Notes under the pieces: generated by a model
What the model was told of the DNA's origin: nothing
Databases searched by the model: none
The model's input: the letters and a program-made list of their open reading frames with translations, nothing else
Program-made: the position numbers and the translations under genes
Shown: one piece after another, positions 46,291 to 57,554 of the stretch
How positions within the stretch are numbered: the stretch's first letter is position 1
Layout: every line of letters begins with the position of its first letter
Assembly (NCBI RefSeq): GCF_007827555.1
Contig: NZ_VISS01000002.1
Span: forward strand, 1 to 64,000
Length of the DNA stretch: 64,000 bases
From: Aeribacillus composti
GTDB lineage: Bacteria; Bacillota; Bacilli; Bacillales; Aeribacillaceae
Reading direction: 5' to 3'

Positions 46291-47343
46291 ATGATTGTCG
46301 ATTTATGGAATTCATTTAAAAAGAAACAATTTCAGTCTCTTTATTTATTTTATGGAAAAGAATCATTTTTATTAAATGAAACAATTCGCAAATTGTTAAC
46401 CGAGGCAATTAGTGAAGACGAACGGGAATTTAATTATTCCGTCTATGATATGGAAGAAACAAATATAGAAACGGCTGTTGAAGATGGGGAAACGATGCCG
46501 TTTTTAGGTGAACGCAGGATGGTTGTTGTGAAAAATCCTTATTTTTTGACGAGCGAAAAGAAAAAAGAAAAAGTGGAGCATAATCTTAAAAAACTTGAAC
46601 AATATGTAGAAAATCCTGCCCCGTTTACTGTTTTTGTCTTTTTGCTTCCACATGAAAAAATTGATGAAAGAAAAAAGCTGACAAAACAAATAAAGAAAGC
46701 GGCAACAGTAGTTGAAATGAATTCCTTTTCAGAAGAGGAAACAGTCAAATGGATAAAGGAAAAAGCGGAAGCAGAAAATGTGGCGATGGAAAAAGAAGCG
46801 ATCGATGAGCTTATGGAAAAAACATCTGGCAACTTAATGATCATAGATAAAGAGATGGAAAAATTATGTGCATATGTTGGAAGCGGAAATAAGTTGACTG
46901 CAGAAATGGTCAAGCAGCTCGTTGCACGCTCGCTTGAACAAAATGTTTTTGATTTAATTGATGCCGTCGTCAAAAAGAAAACAGAAGAAGCCTTTAAAAT
47001 TTTTTATGATTTGTTAAAAATAAACGAAGAACCGATTAAAATTTTAAGCCTCCTTACACAACAATTCCGTCTATTATATCAAGTGAAGCAGCTTTCGAAA
47101 TCCGGTTACGGACAGGATCGGATGGCGTCATCCTTAAAGGTTCATCCGTTTCGCATTAAGCTGGCTTTAAAACAGGAGAAGCAGTTTTCTGCCAGTGAAT
47201 TGCAGAGCATCATAAAAGCTCTTGCGGAGACAGATTTTGAAATAAAAACAGGAAAAAAAGATAGACAATTAGCGTTAGAGTTTTTGCTGCTGAAGCTGTT
47301 TCAGCAAGAAAAAAAGCAATCAACAAGCGGGATAAAAGCTTGA
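46291..47343 (+). CDS. holA: DNA polymerase III delta subunit
   Basis: Delta is the clamp-opening subunit of the clamp loader. The 350-residue protein shows the delta N-terminus SLYLFYGKESFLLNETI (about residues 12-28), a DEREFNYSVYDMEET segment, a degenerate AAA+ core without Walker A, and the C-terminal collar domain (LTQQFRLLYQVKQL). ATG 46291 follows TTTAGGGGAA. Its last codons form one arm of the rpsT terminator. B. subtilis yqeN. Confidence 0.93.
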   Translation: MIVDLWNSFKKKQFQSLYLFYGKESFLLNETIRKLLTEAISEDEREFNYSVYDMEETNIETAVEDGETMPFLGERRMVVVKNPYFLTSEKKKEKVEHNLKKLEQYVENPAPFTVFVFLLPHEKIDERKKLTKQIKKAATVVEMNSFSEEETVKWIKEKAEAENVAMEKEAIDELMEKTSGNLMIIDKEMEKLCAYVGSGNKLTAEMVKQLVARSLEQNVFDLIDAVVKKKTEEAFKIFYDLLKINEEPIKILSLLTQQFRLLYQVKQLSKSGYGQDRMASSLKVHPFRIKLALKQEKQFSASELQSIIKALAETDFEIKTGKKDRQLALEFLLLKLFQQEKKQSTSGIKA

Positions 47344-47354
47344 TGATTGCTTTT
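47314..47354. terminator. Terminator shared by holA and rpsT, inside the holA coding end
   Basis: A 15-base stem, 47314-47328 with 47338-47352, with one A-A mismatch. The T tract on the minus strand (complement of 47309-47315) is inside holA codons, so rpsT ends within the holA gene; plus-strand T at 47351-47359 serves holA. Confidence 0.85.
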
Positions 47355-47358
47355 ATTT

Positions 47359-47625
47359 TTATGCTGATAAGCTGTTTAATTTTTTAGCTAAGCGTGATTT
47401 GAAACGAGCGGCTGCATTTTTATGAATGATTCCTTTGGAAGCAGCTTTATCAATTTTTTTCGCAGCTACTTTAAACGCTTCTTTTGCTTGTTCAACATCT
47501 TTATTTACAACGTACGCTTCAAACTTTTTAATTGCTGTACGCATAGCCGATTTCATTGATGTATTGCGGGCACGGCGTGTTTCATTTGTTTTCATTCGTT
47601 TAATAGCGGATTTAATGTTAGCCAT
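47359..47625 (-). CDS. rpsT: 30S ribosomal protein S20
   Basis: An 88-residue, very basic helical protein binding 16S rRNA early in assembly. It begins [20 protein letters not shown] and contains [16 protein letters not shown], both typical of S20. GGAGGTGAAAC precedes ATG 47625. Opposite in direction to holA and gpr, as in B. subtilis. Confidence 0.97.
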   Translation of the reverse strand: MANIKSAIKRMKTNETRRARNTSMKSAMRTAIKKFEAYVVNKDVEQAKEAFKVAAKKIDKAASKGIIHKNAAARFKSRLAKKLNSLSA

Positions 47626-47675
47626 TGTTTCACCTCCTACTGACTATATAAAATCAAAGCTGCCGCATTCTTTTT

Positions 47676-47704
47676 TGGATATAGAACAAAAGTTATTCTA
47701 TCAA
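47676..47704 (-). promoter_or_regulatory. Possible promoter of rpsT
   Basis: On the minus strand TTGATA (47704-47699), 17 bases, TATCCA (47681-47676). The -10 is imperfect. Confidence 0.45.
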
Positions 47705-47821
47705 ACGGTTTTTTCTTTTGCAATACTAATGTAAATGAAATTCCCCCTTTGAAGCTAAGAAATGGGATGAAATGAAATGACTTTGGAAAAAATAGATAAA
47801 AATGAACTTGGGGTGACAATG

Positions 47822-48916
47822 ATGAACAACGCGCTTGATTTAAGCAAATATTCAATCAGAACGGATTTGGCGCTTGAAGCGAGAGATTTGGCTCTTGAAA
47901 AAAAGAAAGAAATGGAAGGGGTCATCGTTCAAGAAGAAGAGGAAGACGGTATGAAAATTGTCCATATGGACATTACGGATAAAGGTGCTGAGACAATCGG
48001 CAAAAAGAAAGGCAAATATTTAACGCTGGAAGTGCAGGGAATCCGCAATAAAGATACCGAACTGCAGGAAAAAGTAATCAAAATGTTTGCAAAGCATTTC
48101 AGTTCTTTTTTGGAACAGCTGCAAATTTCTAAAGATGCAAGCTGCTTAGTGGTCGGTCTTGGCAATTGGAATGTCACTCCAGATGCTTTAGGCCCTTTAA
48201 CATGTGAAAATTTATTGGTCACAAGACATTTGTTTCAGCTTGAACCAGAAAACGTCAAAGAAGGCTATCGACCTGTCAGCGCCCTTGCACCAGGAGTGAT
48301 GGGGCTAACGGGAATTGAAACATCTGATATTATAACGGGAGTTGTAAAACAATCAAAACCTGACTTCATTATTGCCGTTGATGCATTAGCTGCAAGATCA
48401 ATAGAGCGTGTAAACAGCACAATACAAATTGCCGATTCCGGCATCCATCCTGGATCCGGCGTAGGAAACAAAAGAAAAGAATTGAGTGTGGACACGATAG
48501 GCGTTCCGGTTATATCAATCGGAATTCCGACAGTAGTTGATGCTGTAACGATAACTAGTGATACGATTGATTTTATATTAAAGCATCTCGGCAGAGAAAT
48601 GCGGGAAGGAAATCGCCCAAAAAATGCGTTGGCTCCGTCTTGGTTTAGCTTTGCTGAAAAAAAGAAGCTGACGGATGAAGATTTGCCTGAGGAAAAAGAG
48701 AGAAAGCAGTTTTTAGGGATAATCGGTACCCTGGAAGAAAATGAAAAGAGAATGCTGATTCATGAAGTGCTGAGTCCACTTGGACATAATTTAATGGTAA
48801 CACCAAAAGAAGTAGATATGTTTATTGAAGATATGGCGAATGTGCTTGCGAGCGGTTTAAACATGGCGCTCCATTCCGCGGTGAATGAGGAAAATACCGG
48901 GGCTTACACACATTAA
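47822..48916 (+). CDS. gpr: Germination protease GPR
   Basis: GPR degrades the small acid-soluble proteins that coat spore DNA at germination. It is made as a zymogen in the forespore. The 364-residue product shows [12 protein letters not shown] near the start, and later [32 protein letters not shown] and [14 protein letters not shown]. The frame opens at ATG 47777, but no good ribosome site precedes it; GGGGTG (47810-47815) fits ATG 47822. AATACTAA at 47730-47737 resembles a sigma-F/G -10 weakly. Confidence 0.94.
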   Translation: MNNALDLSKYSIRTDLALEARDLALEKKKEMEGVIVQEEEEDGMKIVHMDITDKGAETIGKKKGKYLTLEVQGIRNKDTELQEKVIKMFAKHFSSFLEQLQISKDASCLVVGLGNWNVTPDALGPLTCENLLVTRHLFQLEPENVKEGYRPVSALAPGVMGLTGIETSDIITGVVKQSKPDFIIAVDALAARSIERVNSTIQIADSGIHPGSGVGNKRKELSVDTIGVPVISIGIPTVVDAVTITSDTIDFILKHLGREMREGNRPKNALAPSWFSFAEKKKLTDEDLPEEKERKQFLGIIGTLEENEKRMLIHEVLSPLGHNLMVTPKEVDMFIEDMANVLASGLNMALHSAVNEENTGAYTH

Positions 48917-48930
48917 AAACAAAGTAAAAG

Positions 48931-48959
48931 TTCTATTCCTCCCAGTGCTGTCATACATA
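48931..48959 (+). promoter_or_regulatory. Sigma-E type promoter of spoIIP
   Basis: TTCTATT (48931-48937), 14 bases, CATACATA (48952-48959). Spacing and -10 agree well with the sigma-E consensus; the -35 is partial. spoIIP is sigma-E dependent in B. subtilis. Confidence 0.6.
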
Positions 48960-48990
48960 TTTTGTAGACAAGCCTTGGAGGAGGATTTTC

Positions 48991-50160
48991 ATGAAGCATC
49001 GCAGAATGGTCGTAACAGTTGATAGGACAAGCTTAAAAAAAATCATCTTAGCGGGATTTTTTTTAATCATTTTTATGTTTTTCATTACAGGGCTTTTGAC
49101 GTCGATTAAGATTGAATATCGTCCCGCCTCTAGTTCTATTCATGAAATCACGGGAAATATAAACGGCAGAATGTTTCTTCATTTATTAAACTTTGAAAAC
49201 CATTATTTTTCTCAAGGATTAGAAGAAAGTAAACCGGATTTTTCAGTTTCTTCCGTCCTTTTTCAATTAACGACAAGCATAAATCCTGATGATCCGCGCA
49301 GCTTGCTCGGACGGGAGCTTCCAGGGTTTACTTTGTTCGATGGCGACATCATTGTGGCTGGAGAAGGGACGAATTATACGAACATGCCGATTGAATCCGC
49401 TCCCCCGACAGAAGTGCTTTTAGAGGAAAGGGAAGCTTCGATTGACAAGCTTGAAGATGTGGAAGGCGAGGAAAAGCCAAAACAGTCTCCTAACTTAACA
49501 ACAAATGGAAAAAAAGTCGTATTTATTTATCATACTCACACGACCGAATCTTATTATCCTTTATTAAATGGGGCAAAATCTCCTTTTCATTCAAAGGCGA
49601 ATGTCACATTAGTCGGAGAAAAGTTTGGACAGGAGCTTGAAGAAAGAGGAATAGGAGCGGTTGTGGACAAAACGAATTTTCAAACTGTATTAAATGAGAA
49701 AAAATGGAAATATTACAAATCATATGATGCATCAAGACCTGTTGTTCAAGAAGCATTGGCATCGAATCGAGATCTTCAATACATTTTCGACATCCACCGT
49801 GATTCACAAAAAAGGGATAAAACAACCATTACGATTAATGGAAAGAGTTATGCCAAAATTGCATTTGTGATTGGTGGGAATAATCCAAATGCTGATAAAA
49901 ATAAAAAAATTGCACAAAATTTGCACAAATTGTTTGAAAAGAAATATCCGGGCTTAAGCCGTGGTGTGTTTTCCAAAAAAGGCGAAGGAGTTAACGGCGT
50001 TTACAATCAAGACTTATCAGAGAATTCGCTGCTGATTGAATTCGGGGGAGTTGATAATAACATGGAAGAACTCAGCAGAACTGTCGAAGCTGTTGCAAAC
50101 ATATTTAGCGAATATTATTGGCAGGCAGAAAAGGTGAGCGGGAGCGTTCAGAACGAGTGA
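48991..50160 (+). CDS. spoIIP: Stage II sporulation protein P
   Basis: SpoIIP is the amidase/endopeptidase of the DMP complex, which thins septal peptidoglycan and drives engulfment. The 389-residue protein has one N-terminal membrane helix (about residues 13-35) and a C-terminal amidase domain with zinc-binding histidines in FIYHTHTTESYYP (about residues 176-188) and FDIHRDSQ (about 267-274). The late ENSLLIEFGGVDNN carries the catalytic Glu. GGAGGAGG precedes ATG 48991. Lies between gpr and yqxA as in B. subtilis. Confidence 0.95.
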   Translation: MKHRRMVVTVDRTSLKKIILAGFFLIIFMFFITGLLTSIKIEYRPASSSIHEITGNINGRMFLHLLNFENHYFSQGLEESKPDFSVSSVLFQLTTSINPDDPRSLLGRELPGFTLFDGDIIVAGEGTNYTNMPIESAPPTEVLLEEREASIDKLEDVEGEEKPKQSPNLTTNGKKVVFIYHTHTTESYYPLLNGAKSPFHSKANVTLVGEKFGQELEERGIGAVVDKTNFQTVLNEKKWKYYKSYDASRPVVQEALASNRDLQYIFDIHRDSQKRDKTTITINGKSYAKIAFVIGGNNPNADKNKKIAQNLHKLFEKKYPGLSRGVFSKKGEGVNGVYNQDLSENSLLIEFGGVDNNMEELSRTVEAVANIFSEYYWQAEKVSGSVQNE

Positions 50161-50183
50161 CGGCTTGAAAGGAGGAATGTTTG

Positions 50184-50531
50184 ATGGCGAAGTTTATGGC
50201 CAAAAGTCTGCTTCTAACCTTCATTATGTTTTTAGGAGTAATAATTGGCATACAGCAAGCGAGCCATGGCATTCAACAAATGAGAGGCTATGAGACGGAA
50301 GAGACAGTCGAAGCCGTTCAACTAAAGCAAAAGGACGACGGAAAACTGGAAGCCACGATTTTGGGAAATCAAGTGACAAGCCACGATTTACAAAAAAAGC
50401 AGGAGCAGCTTGAAAAAATAGAGGCATTCAATTTCTTCTCTCAAATTGGAAAATCGCTTGCGAATCTAGTGCAAAAAGGAACATCAGCGATCATTGAAGG
50501 AATATTGGAGCTGATTGAAGCATACACCTAA
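50184..50531 (+). CDS. yqxA: YqxA-like membrane protein
   Basis: A 115-residue protein with one N-terminal membrane helix (about residues 5-24) and a soluble, charged remainder (KQKDDGKLEATILG; KKQEQLEKIEAFNFFSQIG). Function unknown; the gene follows spoIIP in Bacillus, probably co-transcribed. AAAGGAGGAATG precedes ATG 50184; the frame opens one codon earlier at TTG. A strong hairpin follows. Confidence 0.8.
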   Translation: MAKFMAKSLLLTFIMFLGVIIGIQQASHGIQQMRGYETEETVEAVQLKQKDDGKLEATILGNQVTSHDLQKKQEQLEKIEAFNFFSQIGKSLANLVQKGTSAIIEGILELIEAYT

Positions 50532-50580
50532 ACAAATTTAAAAGAAAGACTTGAAGCAATCCGCAGGTCTAGTCTATTTC

Positions 50581-50617
50581 AAAACAGGGTTCAGACAGTC
50601 ATTCTGATCCCTGTTTT
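50581..50617 (+). terminator. Hairpin terminator after yqxA
   Basis: A 15-base stem (50581-50595 with 50603-50617), one mismatch. The four T are within the stem end, so termination depends on a short tract. Confidence 0.7.
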
Positions 50618-50715
50618 GCGTATTCAATCACAGAATAAATTTTCATTGAATCTCCAATTTTCTACTGATATAATCAAAGCTAGTGTAGTTGGCTAGTAGG
50701 AGTGGTGACAAAAAT

Positions 50716-52545
50716 ATGAAAAGGGAAGAAAAATTAGAACGCCAGAAGAGAATTCGCAATTTTTCCATCATTGCTCATATAGATCACGGGAAATCAACAC
50801 TAGCTGACCGGATTCTGGAAAAAACAGCTGCTGTTACCCAAAGGGAAATGAAAGAGCAGCTGCTCGATTCGATGGATCTTGAACGCGAAAGAGGTATAAC
50901 AATTAAACTGAATGCGGTTCAGTTATCATATAAAGCGAAAGACGGGAATGAATATATTTTTCATTTAATTGATACCCCTGGACATGTTGATTTTACGTAT
51001 GAGGTTTCGAGAAGCTTGGCTGCCTGTGAAGGCGCCATTTTAGTTGTGGATGCGGCGCAAGGGATCGAAGCGCAAACGCTGGCGAACGTCTATTTAGCGA
51101 TTGACAACGACTTAGAAATTTTGCCTGTTATTAATAAGATTGACTTGCCGAGCGCTGAGCCTGAACGAGTGCGACAAGAAATTGAAGACGTGATTGGGCT
51201 TGATGCTTCTGAGGCTGTGTTGGCATCAGCAAAAGCAGGAATCGGCATCGAAGAAATTTTAGAACAAATTGTTCAAAAAGTCCCAGCTCCGCAAGGTGAC
51301 CCAGACGCACCGCTCAAAGCGCTTATATTTGATTCTCTGTATGATGCATACCGTGGAGTTGTTGCTTATATACGCATTTTTGATGGTACGGTAAAAGTCG
51401 GAGACCGTATAAAAATGATGGCGACGGGGAAAGAATTTGAAGTAACGGAAGTCGGTGTTTTCAAGCCAAAAGCGCATCCTGTACAGGAGCTCACGGTTGG
51501 CGACGTCGGTTATTTAACGGCTTCCATTAAAAATGTTAGTGACACACGAGTTGGTGATACGATCACTAGCGCTGTCAATCCGGCTGCCGAGCCTCTGCCG
51601 GGGTACCGAAAATTAAATCCGATGGTCTTTTGCGGGATGTATCCAATAGATACGGCAAAATACAACGATTTACGTGATGCTCTTGAAAAATTGCAGCTGA
51701 ATGACTCCGCATTGCAATTTGAACCTGAAACATCGCAAGCGCTGGGCTTTGGATTTCGCTGCGGCTTTTTAGGTCTGCTGCATATGGAAATCATCCAAGA
51801 GAGAATTGAAAGGGAATTTCATATTGATTTAATTACGACGGCGCCTAGCGTTATTTATCATGTTTATTTAACAGACGGCAGCATGGTTCAAGTTGATAAC
51901 CCTTCGAACATGCCGGATCCGCAAAAAATTGACCGAATAGAAGAGCCTTATGTGAAAGCCGGGATTATGGCTCCAAACGACTATGTTGGTGCGGTGATGG
52001 AGCTTTGCCAAGGAAAACGCGGCCAATTCATAGATATGCAATATTTGGATGAAACGAGAGTCAATATTGTTTATGAAATCCCCCTTTCGGAAATCGTTTA
52101 TGATTTTTTTGATCAGTTGAAATCAAGCACAAAAGGGTATGCTTCGTTTGACTACGAACTCATTGGCTACAAACCTTCAAAACTTGTGAAAATGGATATT
52201 CTTTTAAACGGGGAGAAAATCGATGCTTTATCCTTCATTGTTCATCGTGACAGCGCCTATGAACGCGGCAAAGCTATCGTTGAAAAATTAAAAGAGCTTA
52301 TTCCAAGGCAGCAATTTGAAGTTCCTGTTCAGGCTGCAATTGGAAACAAGGTCATCGCACGTTCAACGATTAAAGCTTTACGTAAAAATGTGTTGTCAAA
52401 ATGTTACGGTGGAGATGTGTCGCGTAAACGGAAGCTTCTTGAAAAACAAAAAGAAGGAAAAAAACGAATGAAACAAGTCGGCTCTGTCGAAGTGCCGCAA
52501 GAAGCCTTCATGGCTGTGCTGAAAATGGATGAAAACCAAAAATGA
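50716..52545 (+). CDS. lepA: Elongation factor 4 (LepA)
   Basis: LepA is a ribosomal translational GTPase that acts in initiation/back-translocation and 30S maturation under stress. The 609-residue protein has G1 AHIDHGKST (about residues 18-26), the switch RERGITIK, G3 DTPGHVD and G4 NKIDLP. The LepA-specific C-terminal domain follows ([37 protein letters not shown] split here). ATG 50716 is 13 bases from AGGAG; an upstream TTG (50689) lies before that site and is rejected. Confidence 0.96.
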   Translation: MKREEKLERQKRIRNFSIIAHIDHGKSTLADRILEKTAAVTQREMKEQLLDSMDLERERGITIKLNAVQLSYKAKDGNEYIFHLIDTPGHVDFTYEVSRSLAACEGAILVVDAAQGIEAQTLANVYLAIDNDLEILPVINKIDLPSAEPERVRQEIEDVIGLDASEAVLASAKAGIGIEEILEQIVQKVPAPQGDPDAPLKALIFDSLYDAYRGVVAYIRIFDGTVKVGDRIKMMATGKEFEVTEVGVFKPKAHPVQELTVGDVGYLTASIKNVSDTRVGDTITSAVNPAAEPLPGYRKLNPMVFCGMYPIDTAKYNDLRDALEKLQLNDSALQFEPETSQALGFGFRCGFLGLLHMEIIQERIEREFHIDLITTAPSVIYHVYLTDGSMVQVDNPSNMPDPQKIDRIEEPYVKAGIMAPNDYVGAVMELCQGKRGQFIDMQYLDETRVNIVYEIPLSEIVYDFFDQLKSSTKGYASFDYELIGYKPSKLVKMDILLNGEKIDALSFIVHRDSAYERGKAIVEKLKELIPRQQFEVPVQAAIGNKVIARSTIKALRKNVLSKCYGGDVSRKRKLLEKQKEGKKRMKQVGSVEVPQEAFMAVLKMDENQK

Positions 52546-52555
52546 TGTTGACGAG

Positions 52556-52577
52556 TGCCGCAGCCATTGCTGCGGCA
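52556..52577 (+). other. GC-rich hairpin between lepA and hemW
   Basis: TGCCGCAGC (52556-52564) pairs perfectly with GCTGCGGCA (52569-52577), loop CATT. No T tract follows, so it is not a clear terminator and may instead affect RNA stability or partial attenuation. Confidence 0.6.
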
Positions 52578-52608
52578 TTAGCGCTTTGGAAAGGCAGGAG
52601 AATGAAAA

Positions 52609-53754
52609 ATGGCTGAAGCCGCGTATATTCATATCCCGTTTTGCGAACAAATATGCCACTACTGTGATTTCAATAAATTTTTTTTACAAAACCAGCCTGT
52701 TGATGACTATTTGCAAGCACTGCGTTTGGAAATGATAAAGGCAATGGAGGATCAAGTATTAAATGAAGAATTAAAAACGATATTTATCGGCGGCGGTACG
52801 CCTACTTCCCTGTCAGCCAAACAGCTCGATCATTTAATGGAGAGCATACATCAAACTTTGCCGATGCAATCCGTAGTTGAATTTACAGTTGAATGCAATC
52901 CAGATCAATTAACGATGGAAAAGCTGTCTGTATTGAAAAACGCCGGAGTCAATCGCCTATCCATCGGAGTGCAAGCCTTTCAAGATTCATTGCTGAAAAA
53001 AATTGGAAGGACTCATAATAAAGAAACAGTATTTCAAGCAGTTGAACGGGCAAGATCGCTAGGCTTTGAAAATATTAGCATAGATCTTATGTACGGTCTT
53101 CCCGGCCAAATGATAGAAGAATGGAAAGAAACTCTTTCCGTTGCATTTTCATTAGAGGTCCAGCATATGTCTGCTTATTCGCTAATCGTAGAACCGAAAA
53201 CGGTGTTTTATAATTTAATGCGAAAAGGAAAGCTTTTGCTTCCTTCTCAAGAGGAAGAGGCGTTTATGTATGAGACCGTTATGAATGAAATGGAACGGCA
53301 CGGATACCATCAGTATGAATTAAGCAATTTCGCACGCAAAGGCTTTGAAAGCAAACATAATTTAACGTATTGGCATAATAACCATTACTATGGATTTGGA
53401 GCTGGAGCACACAGCTATTTGGACGGGATCCGGCGGGAAAACGCTCGACCGCTGAAAAAATATATTGAAATGATTTATAAAAATAATGGAACGGCTTTTG
53501 TTTCGGAGAATATGCTGACAAAAGAAGAAATGATGGAGGAAGAAATGTTTCTTGGATTGCGGACGATCAGAGGGGTTTCCAAAAAACGGTTCCAAGATAA
53601 ATACGGATTAGATGTTGGGGAAGTATTTGGCCCGCAAATTGAAGAACAATTAAGAAAAGGTCTTTTATCTGAAAGTGCATCACATCTTTTTTTAACAAGA
53701 AAAGGAATGCTTTTAGGCAATGAAGTATTTCAAGCATTTCTCGCAGTTAGTTAA
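52609..53754 (+). CDS. hemW: Radical SAM haem chaperone HemW
   Basis: HemW delivers haem to apo-proteins; older annotation calls it an oxygen-independent coproporphyrinogen oxidase (hemN). The 381-residue protein has the radical SAM cysteines CEQICHYC (about residues 11-18), GGGTPTSL, RLSIGVQAFQ and the haem-binding NLTYWHNNHYYGFG (about residues 248-261). The extra cysteine after CxxxCxxC found in true HemN (CxxxCxxCxC) is absent; phenylalanine is in its place. AGGCAGGAG precedes ATG 52609. hrcA's promoter begins at its stop codon. Confidence 0.93.
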   Translation: MAEAAYIHIPFCEQICHYCDFNKFFLQNQPVDDYLQALRLEMIKAMEDQVLNEELKTIFIGGGTPTSLSAKQLDHLMESIHQTLPMQSVVEFTVECNPDQLTMEKLSVLKNAGVNRLSIGVQAFQDSLLKKIGRTHNKETVFQAVERARSLGFENISIDLMYGLPGQMIEEWKETLSVAFSLEVQHMSAYSLIVEPKTVFYNLMRKGKLLLPSQEEEAFMYETVMNEMERHGYHQYELSNFARKGFESKHNLTYWHNNHYYGFGAGAHSYLDGIRRENARPLKKYIEMIYKNNGTAFVSENMLTKEEMMEEEMFLGLRTIRGVSKKRFQDKYGLDVGEVFGPQIEEQLRKGLLSESASHLFLTRKGMLLGNEVFQAFLAVS

Positions 53755-53783
53755 TTGACAATTCTTCTTTCATTTGATAACTT
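53755..53783 (+). promoter_or_regulatory. Sigma-A promoter of the hrcA operon
   Basis: TTGACA (53755-53760), 17 bases, TAACTT (53778-53783). The CIRCE operator begins ten bases downstream, so HrcA would block initiation or escape. The -10 is imperfect. Confidence 0.65.
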
Positions 53784-53793
53784 TATCATAGAA

Positions 53794-53820
53794 TTAGCAC
53801 TCGAGTAATATGAGTGCTAA
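53794..53820 (+). promoter_or_regulatory. CIRCE operator
   Basis: Perfect TTAGCACTC (53794-53802), nine bases, GAGTGCTAA (53812-53820). This is the binding site of HrcA, encoded 15 bases downstream. Confidence 0.98.
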
Positions 53821-53835
53821 CAGAGGTGATGTTCC

Positions 53836-54861
53836 TTGCTGACAGATCGTCAATTATTAATTTTGCAAATTATAATTGATGATTTTATTCAATATGCTCA
53901 GCCGGTTGGCTCCCGTTCTTTATCGAAAAAGGAATCGATTACGTTCAGCTCGGCTACAATCCGAAATGAAATGGCGGACTTGGAAGAATTAGGATTGATT
54001 GAAAAGACCCATACGTCATCAGGCAGAGTGCCGTCCGAAAAAGGGTATAGATACTATGTCGACCATTTATTGTCACCAAAAAAATTAACGAAAAAAGAAA
54101 TTATGGCGATAAGATCCATTTTCGCCGAGAAAATATATGAATTAGAAACGCTTGTTCAAAAATCAGCTCAAATTTTATCTGAGCTTACAAGCTATACAGC
54201 GATTGTTTTAGGTCCGAAAGTTTCGGAGAACCGACTCAAACGTTTGCAAATCGTTCCAATTAACGAAGATAAGGCGGTTGCCATATTTGTAACTAACACA
54301 GGCCATGTTGAGAATAAAATGATTACTTTTCCCGAAAAAATAGACATGAGCGAACTGGAAAAAATCGTAAATATTTTAAATGAAAAGCTTGCCGGCGTGC
54401 CTCTAAGCGAATTAAAGGATAAAATATACAAGGAAATTGCAAACATTTTACGGAAGCATATTAGAAATTATGATATTTTATTAAAATTGATTACTGGCAC
54501 GCTGAATGTAGGTCACGAAAAAATATATTTCGGAGGAAAAACGAATATTTTGAGCCAGCCGGAGTTCCGCGATGTCTCTCAAATTCAAACATTTTTAGAT
54601 TTCATAGAACAAGAAGATGAACTGTATGATTTGCTAAAGACAAACCCGTCAGGCATTACGGTGAAAATTGGCACGGAAAATAAAATATCTGCTATGGAAA
54701 ACTGCAGCTTAATTACTGCCACCTATTCAATTGGCGAGAAGCAAATCGGCACAGTCGCGGTGCTTGGCCCGAAACGAATGGATTATTCAAGGGTCATCAG
54801 CCTTTTAAAATTTTTCTCGAAAGATTTATCACAAGTTTTAACAAAGCTATATCAAGGATAG
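53836..54861 (+). CDS. hrcA: Heat-inducible transcription repressor HrcA
   Basis: HrcA binds CIRCE and represses the dnaK and groE operons; GroEL activates it. The 341-residue protein has an N-terminal winged helix ([21 protein letters not shown], split here; about residues 37-57), the [19 protein letters not shown] block and a GAF-like domain. Start TTG 53836 follows AGAGGTGATG and gives [10 protein letters not shown] as in the family. Autoregulated through the CIRCE just upstream. grpE follows. Confidence 0.96.
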   Translation: MLTDRQLLILQIIIDDFIQYAQPVGSRSLSKKESITFSSATIRNEMADLEELGLIEKTHTSSGRVPSEKGYRYYVDHLLSPKKLTKKEIMAIRSIFAEKIYELETLVQKSAQILSELTSYTAIVLGPKVSENRLKRLQIVPINEDKAVAIFVTNTGHVENKMITFPEKIDMSELEKIVNILNEKLAGVPLSELKDKIYKEIANILRKHIRNYDILLKLITGTLNVGHEKIYFGGKTNILSQPEFRDVSQIQTFLDFIEQEDELYDLLKTNPSGITVKIGTENKISAMENCSLITATYSIGEKQIGTVAVLGPKRMDYSRVISLLKFFSKDLSQVLTKLYQG

Positions 54862-54913
54862 GATGGGGGAATTCTCCATCCCTTTTCCTTTGCACTTTAA
54901 GGGAGGTGAAATG

Positions 54914-55546
54914 ATGGCAAACGATCAGACTGAAAAAGAACAAACAATCCAAGAAGAAGTTGAATACAATAACGAGAAAGCCGAAAACGAGAAAGAAGAA
55001 ATGCCTGATCAAGAAGAATTGCGCCAAGAGGGCAGCCAAGAGGAAAATGGTGAAGACCAATCTTCTTCAAATGCTGAAGAGGAATTGGTGAAAGCGAATG
55101 AAAAGATCGCTGAGCTTGAGGCAAAGCTGGAGGAAATGGAAAATCGCATGCTTAGAGCTCAGGCCGATTTTGAAAATTTTCGCCGGCGCAGCAGGCTTGA
55201 TATGGAAGCACAGCAAAAATATCGTGCGCAAAGTTTAATATCAGATCTTTTGCCTGCAATTGATAATTTTGAACGGGCGTTGAAAATTGAGGCAGAGGAT
55301 GAAAAAACAAAATCCGTTTTGCAGGGCATGGAAATGGTTTACCGTCAGATCCTTCAAGCACTTGAAAATGAAGGAGTTGAAGTGATCGAAGCGGTTGGGA
55401 AACCGTTTGATCCGCACCTTCATCAAGCGGTAATGCAAGTGAAAGACGAAAATTTCGAATCCAATGTTGTTGTGGAAGAGCTGCAAAAAGGCTACAAACT
55501 GAAAGACCGGGTTATTCGACCATCTATGGTAAAGGTTAATGAGTAA
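54914..55546 (+). CDS. grpE: Nucleotide exchange factor GrpE
   Basis: GrpE releases ADP from DnaK and acts as a temperature sensor. The 210-residue protein has an acidic low-complexity N-terminus (about residues 1-60), a long coiled coil (about 62-105 with [14 protein letters not shown]), and the C-terminal beta domain ([15 protein letters not shown]). GGGAGGTG lies five bases before ATG 54914; the ATG one codon earlier is too close to it, and the frame opens back to 54863. Confidence 0.95.
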   Translation: MANDQTEKEQTIQEEVEYNNEKAENEKEEMPDQEELRQEGSQEENGEDQSSSNAEEELVKANEKIAELEAKLEEMENRMLRAQADFENFRRRSRLDMEAQQKYRAQSLISDLLPAIDNFERALKIEAEDEKTKSVLQGMEMVYRQILQALENEGVEVIEAVGKPFDPHLHQAVMQVKDENFESNVVVEELQKGYKLKDRVIRPSMVKVNE

Positions 55547-55576
55547 TTACATATGATAATTAGCAGGAGGTTGTGA

Positions 55577-57412
<1,836 letters not shown>

Positions 57413-57435
57413 AATGTTTTAATCTGAAAATGGAT

Positions 57436-57472
57436 AAGTCAAAGTCAGGCATGTCTTGACTTTGACTTTTTT
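57436..57472 (+). terminator. Hairpin between dnaK and dnaJ
   Basis: A perfect 12-bp stem (57436-57447 with 57457-57468) followed by TTTT. It would lower expression of dnaJ and later genes relative to dnaK. Confidence 0.85.
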
Positions 57473-57491
57473 CAGTAAAGGCGGTTAACAG

Positions 57492-57521
57492 TTGCTTTCT
57501 TCCGTTTGTCAATGTTAAAAT
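57492..57521 (+). promoter_or_regulatory. Possible internal promoter before dnaJ
   Basis: TTGCTT (57492-57497), 18 bases, TAAAAT (57516-57521). It lies after the dnaK terminator and could supply dnaJ-prmA-rsmE-mtaB-deoC without heat shock. Confidence 0.4.
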
Positions 57522-57554
57522 TTACTCTATGTGAGAAATCGGGAGTGTGAATAT

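Noticed and set aside
46539-46973. 144-codon minus-strand frame
   Set aside because: Ser/Phe-rich shadow of the lysine/glutamate-rich holA sequence.
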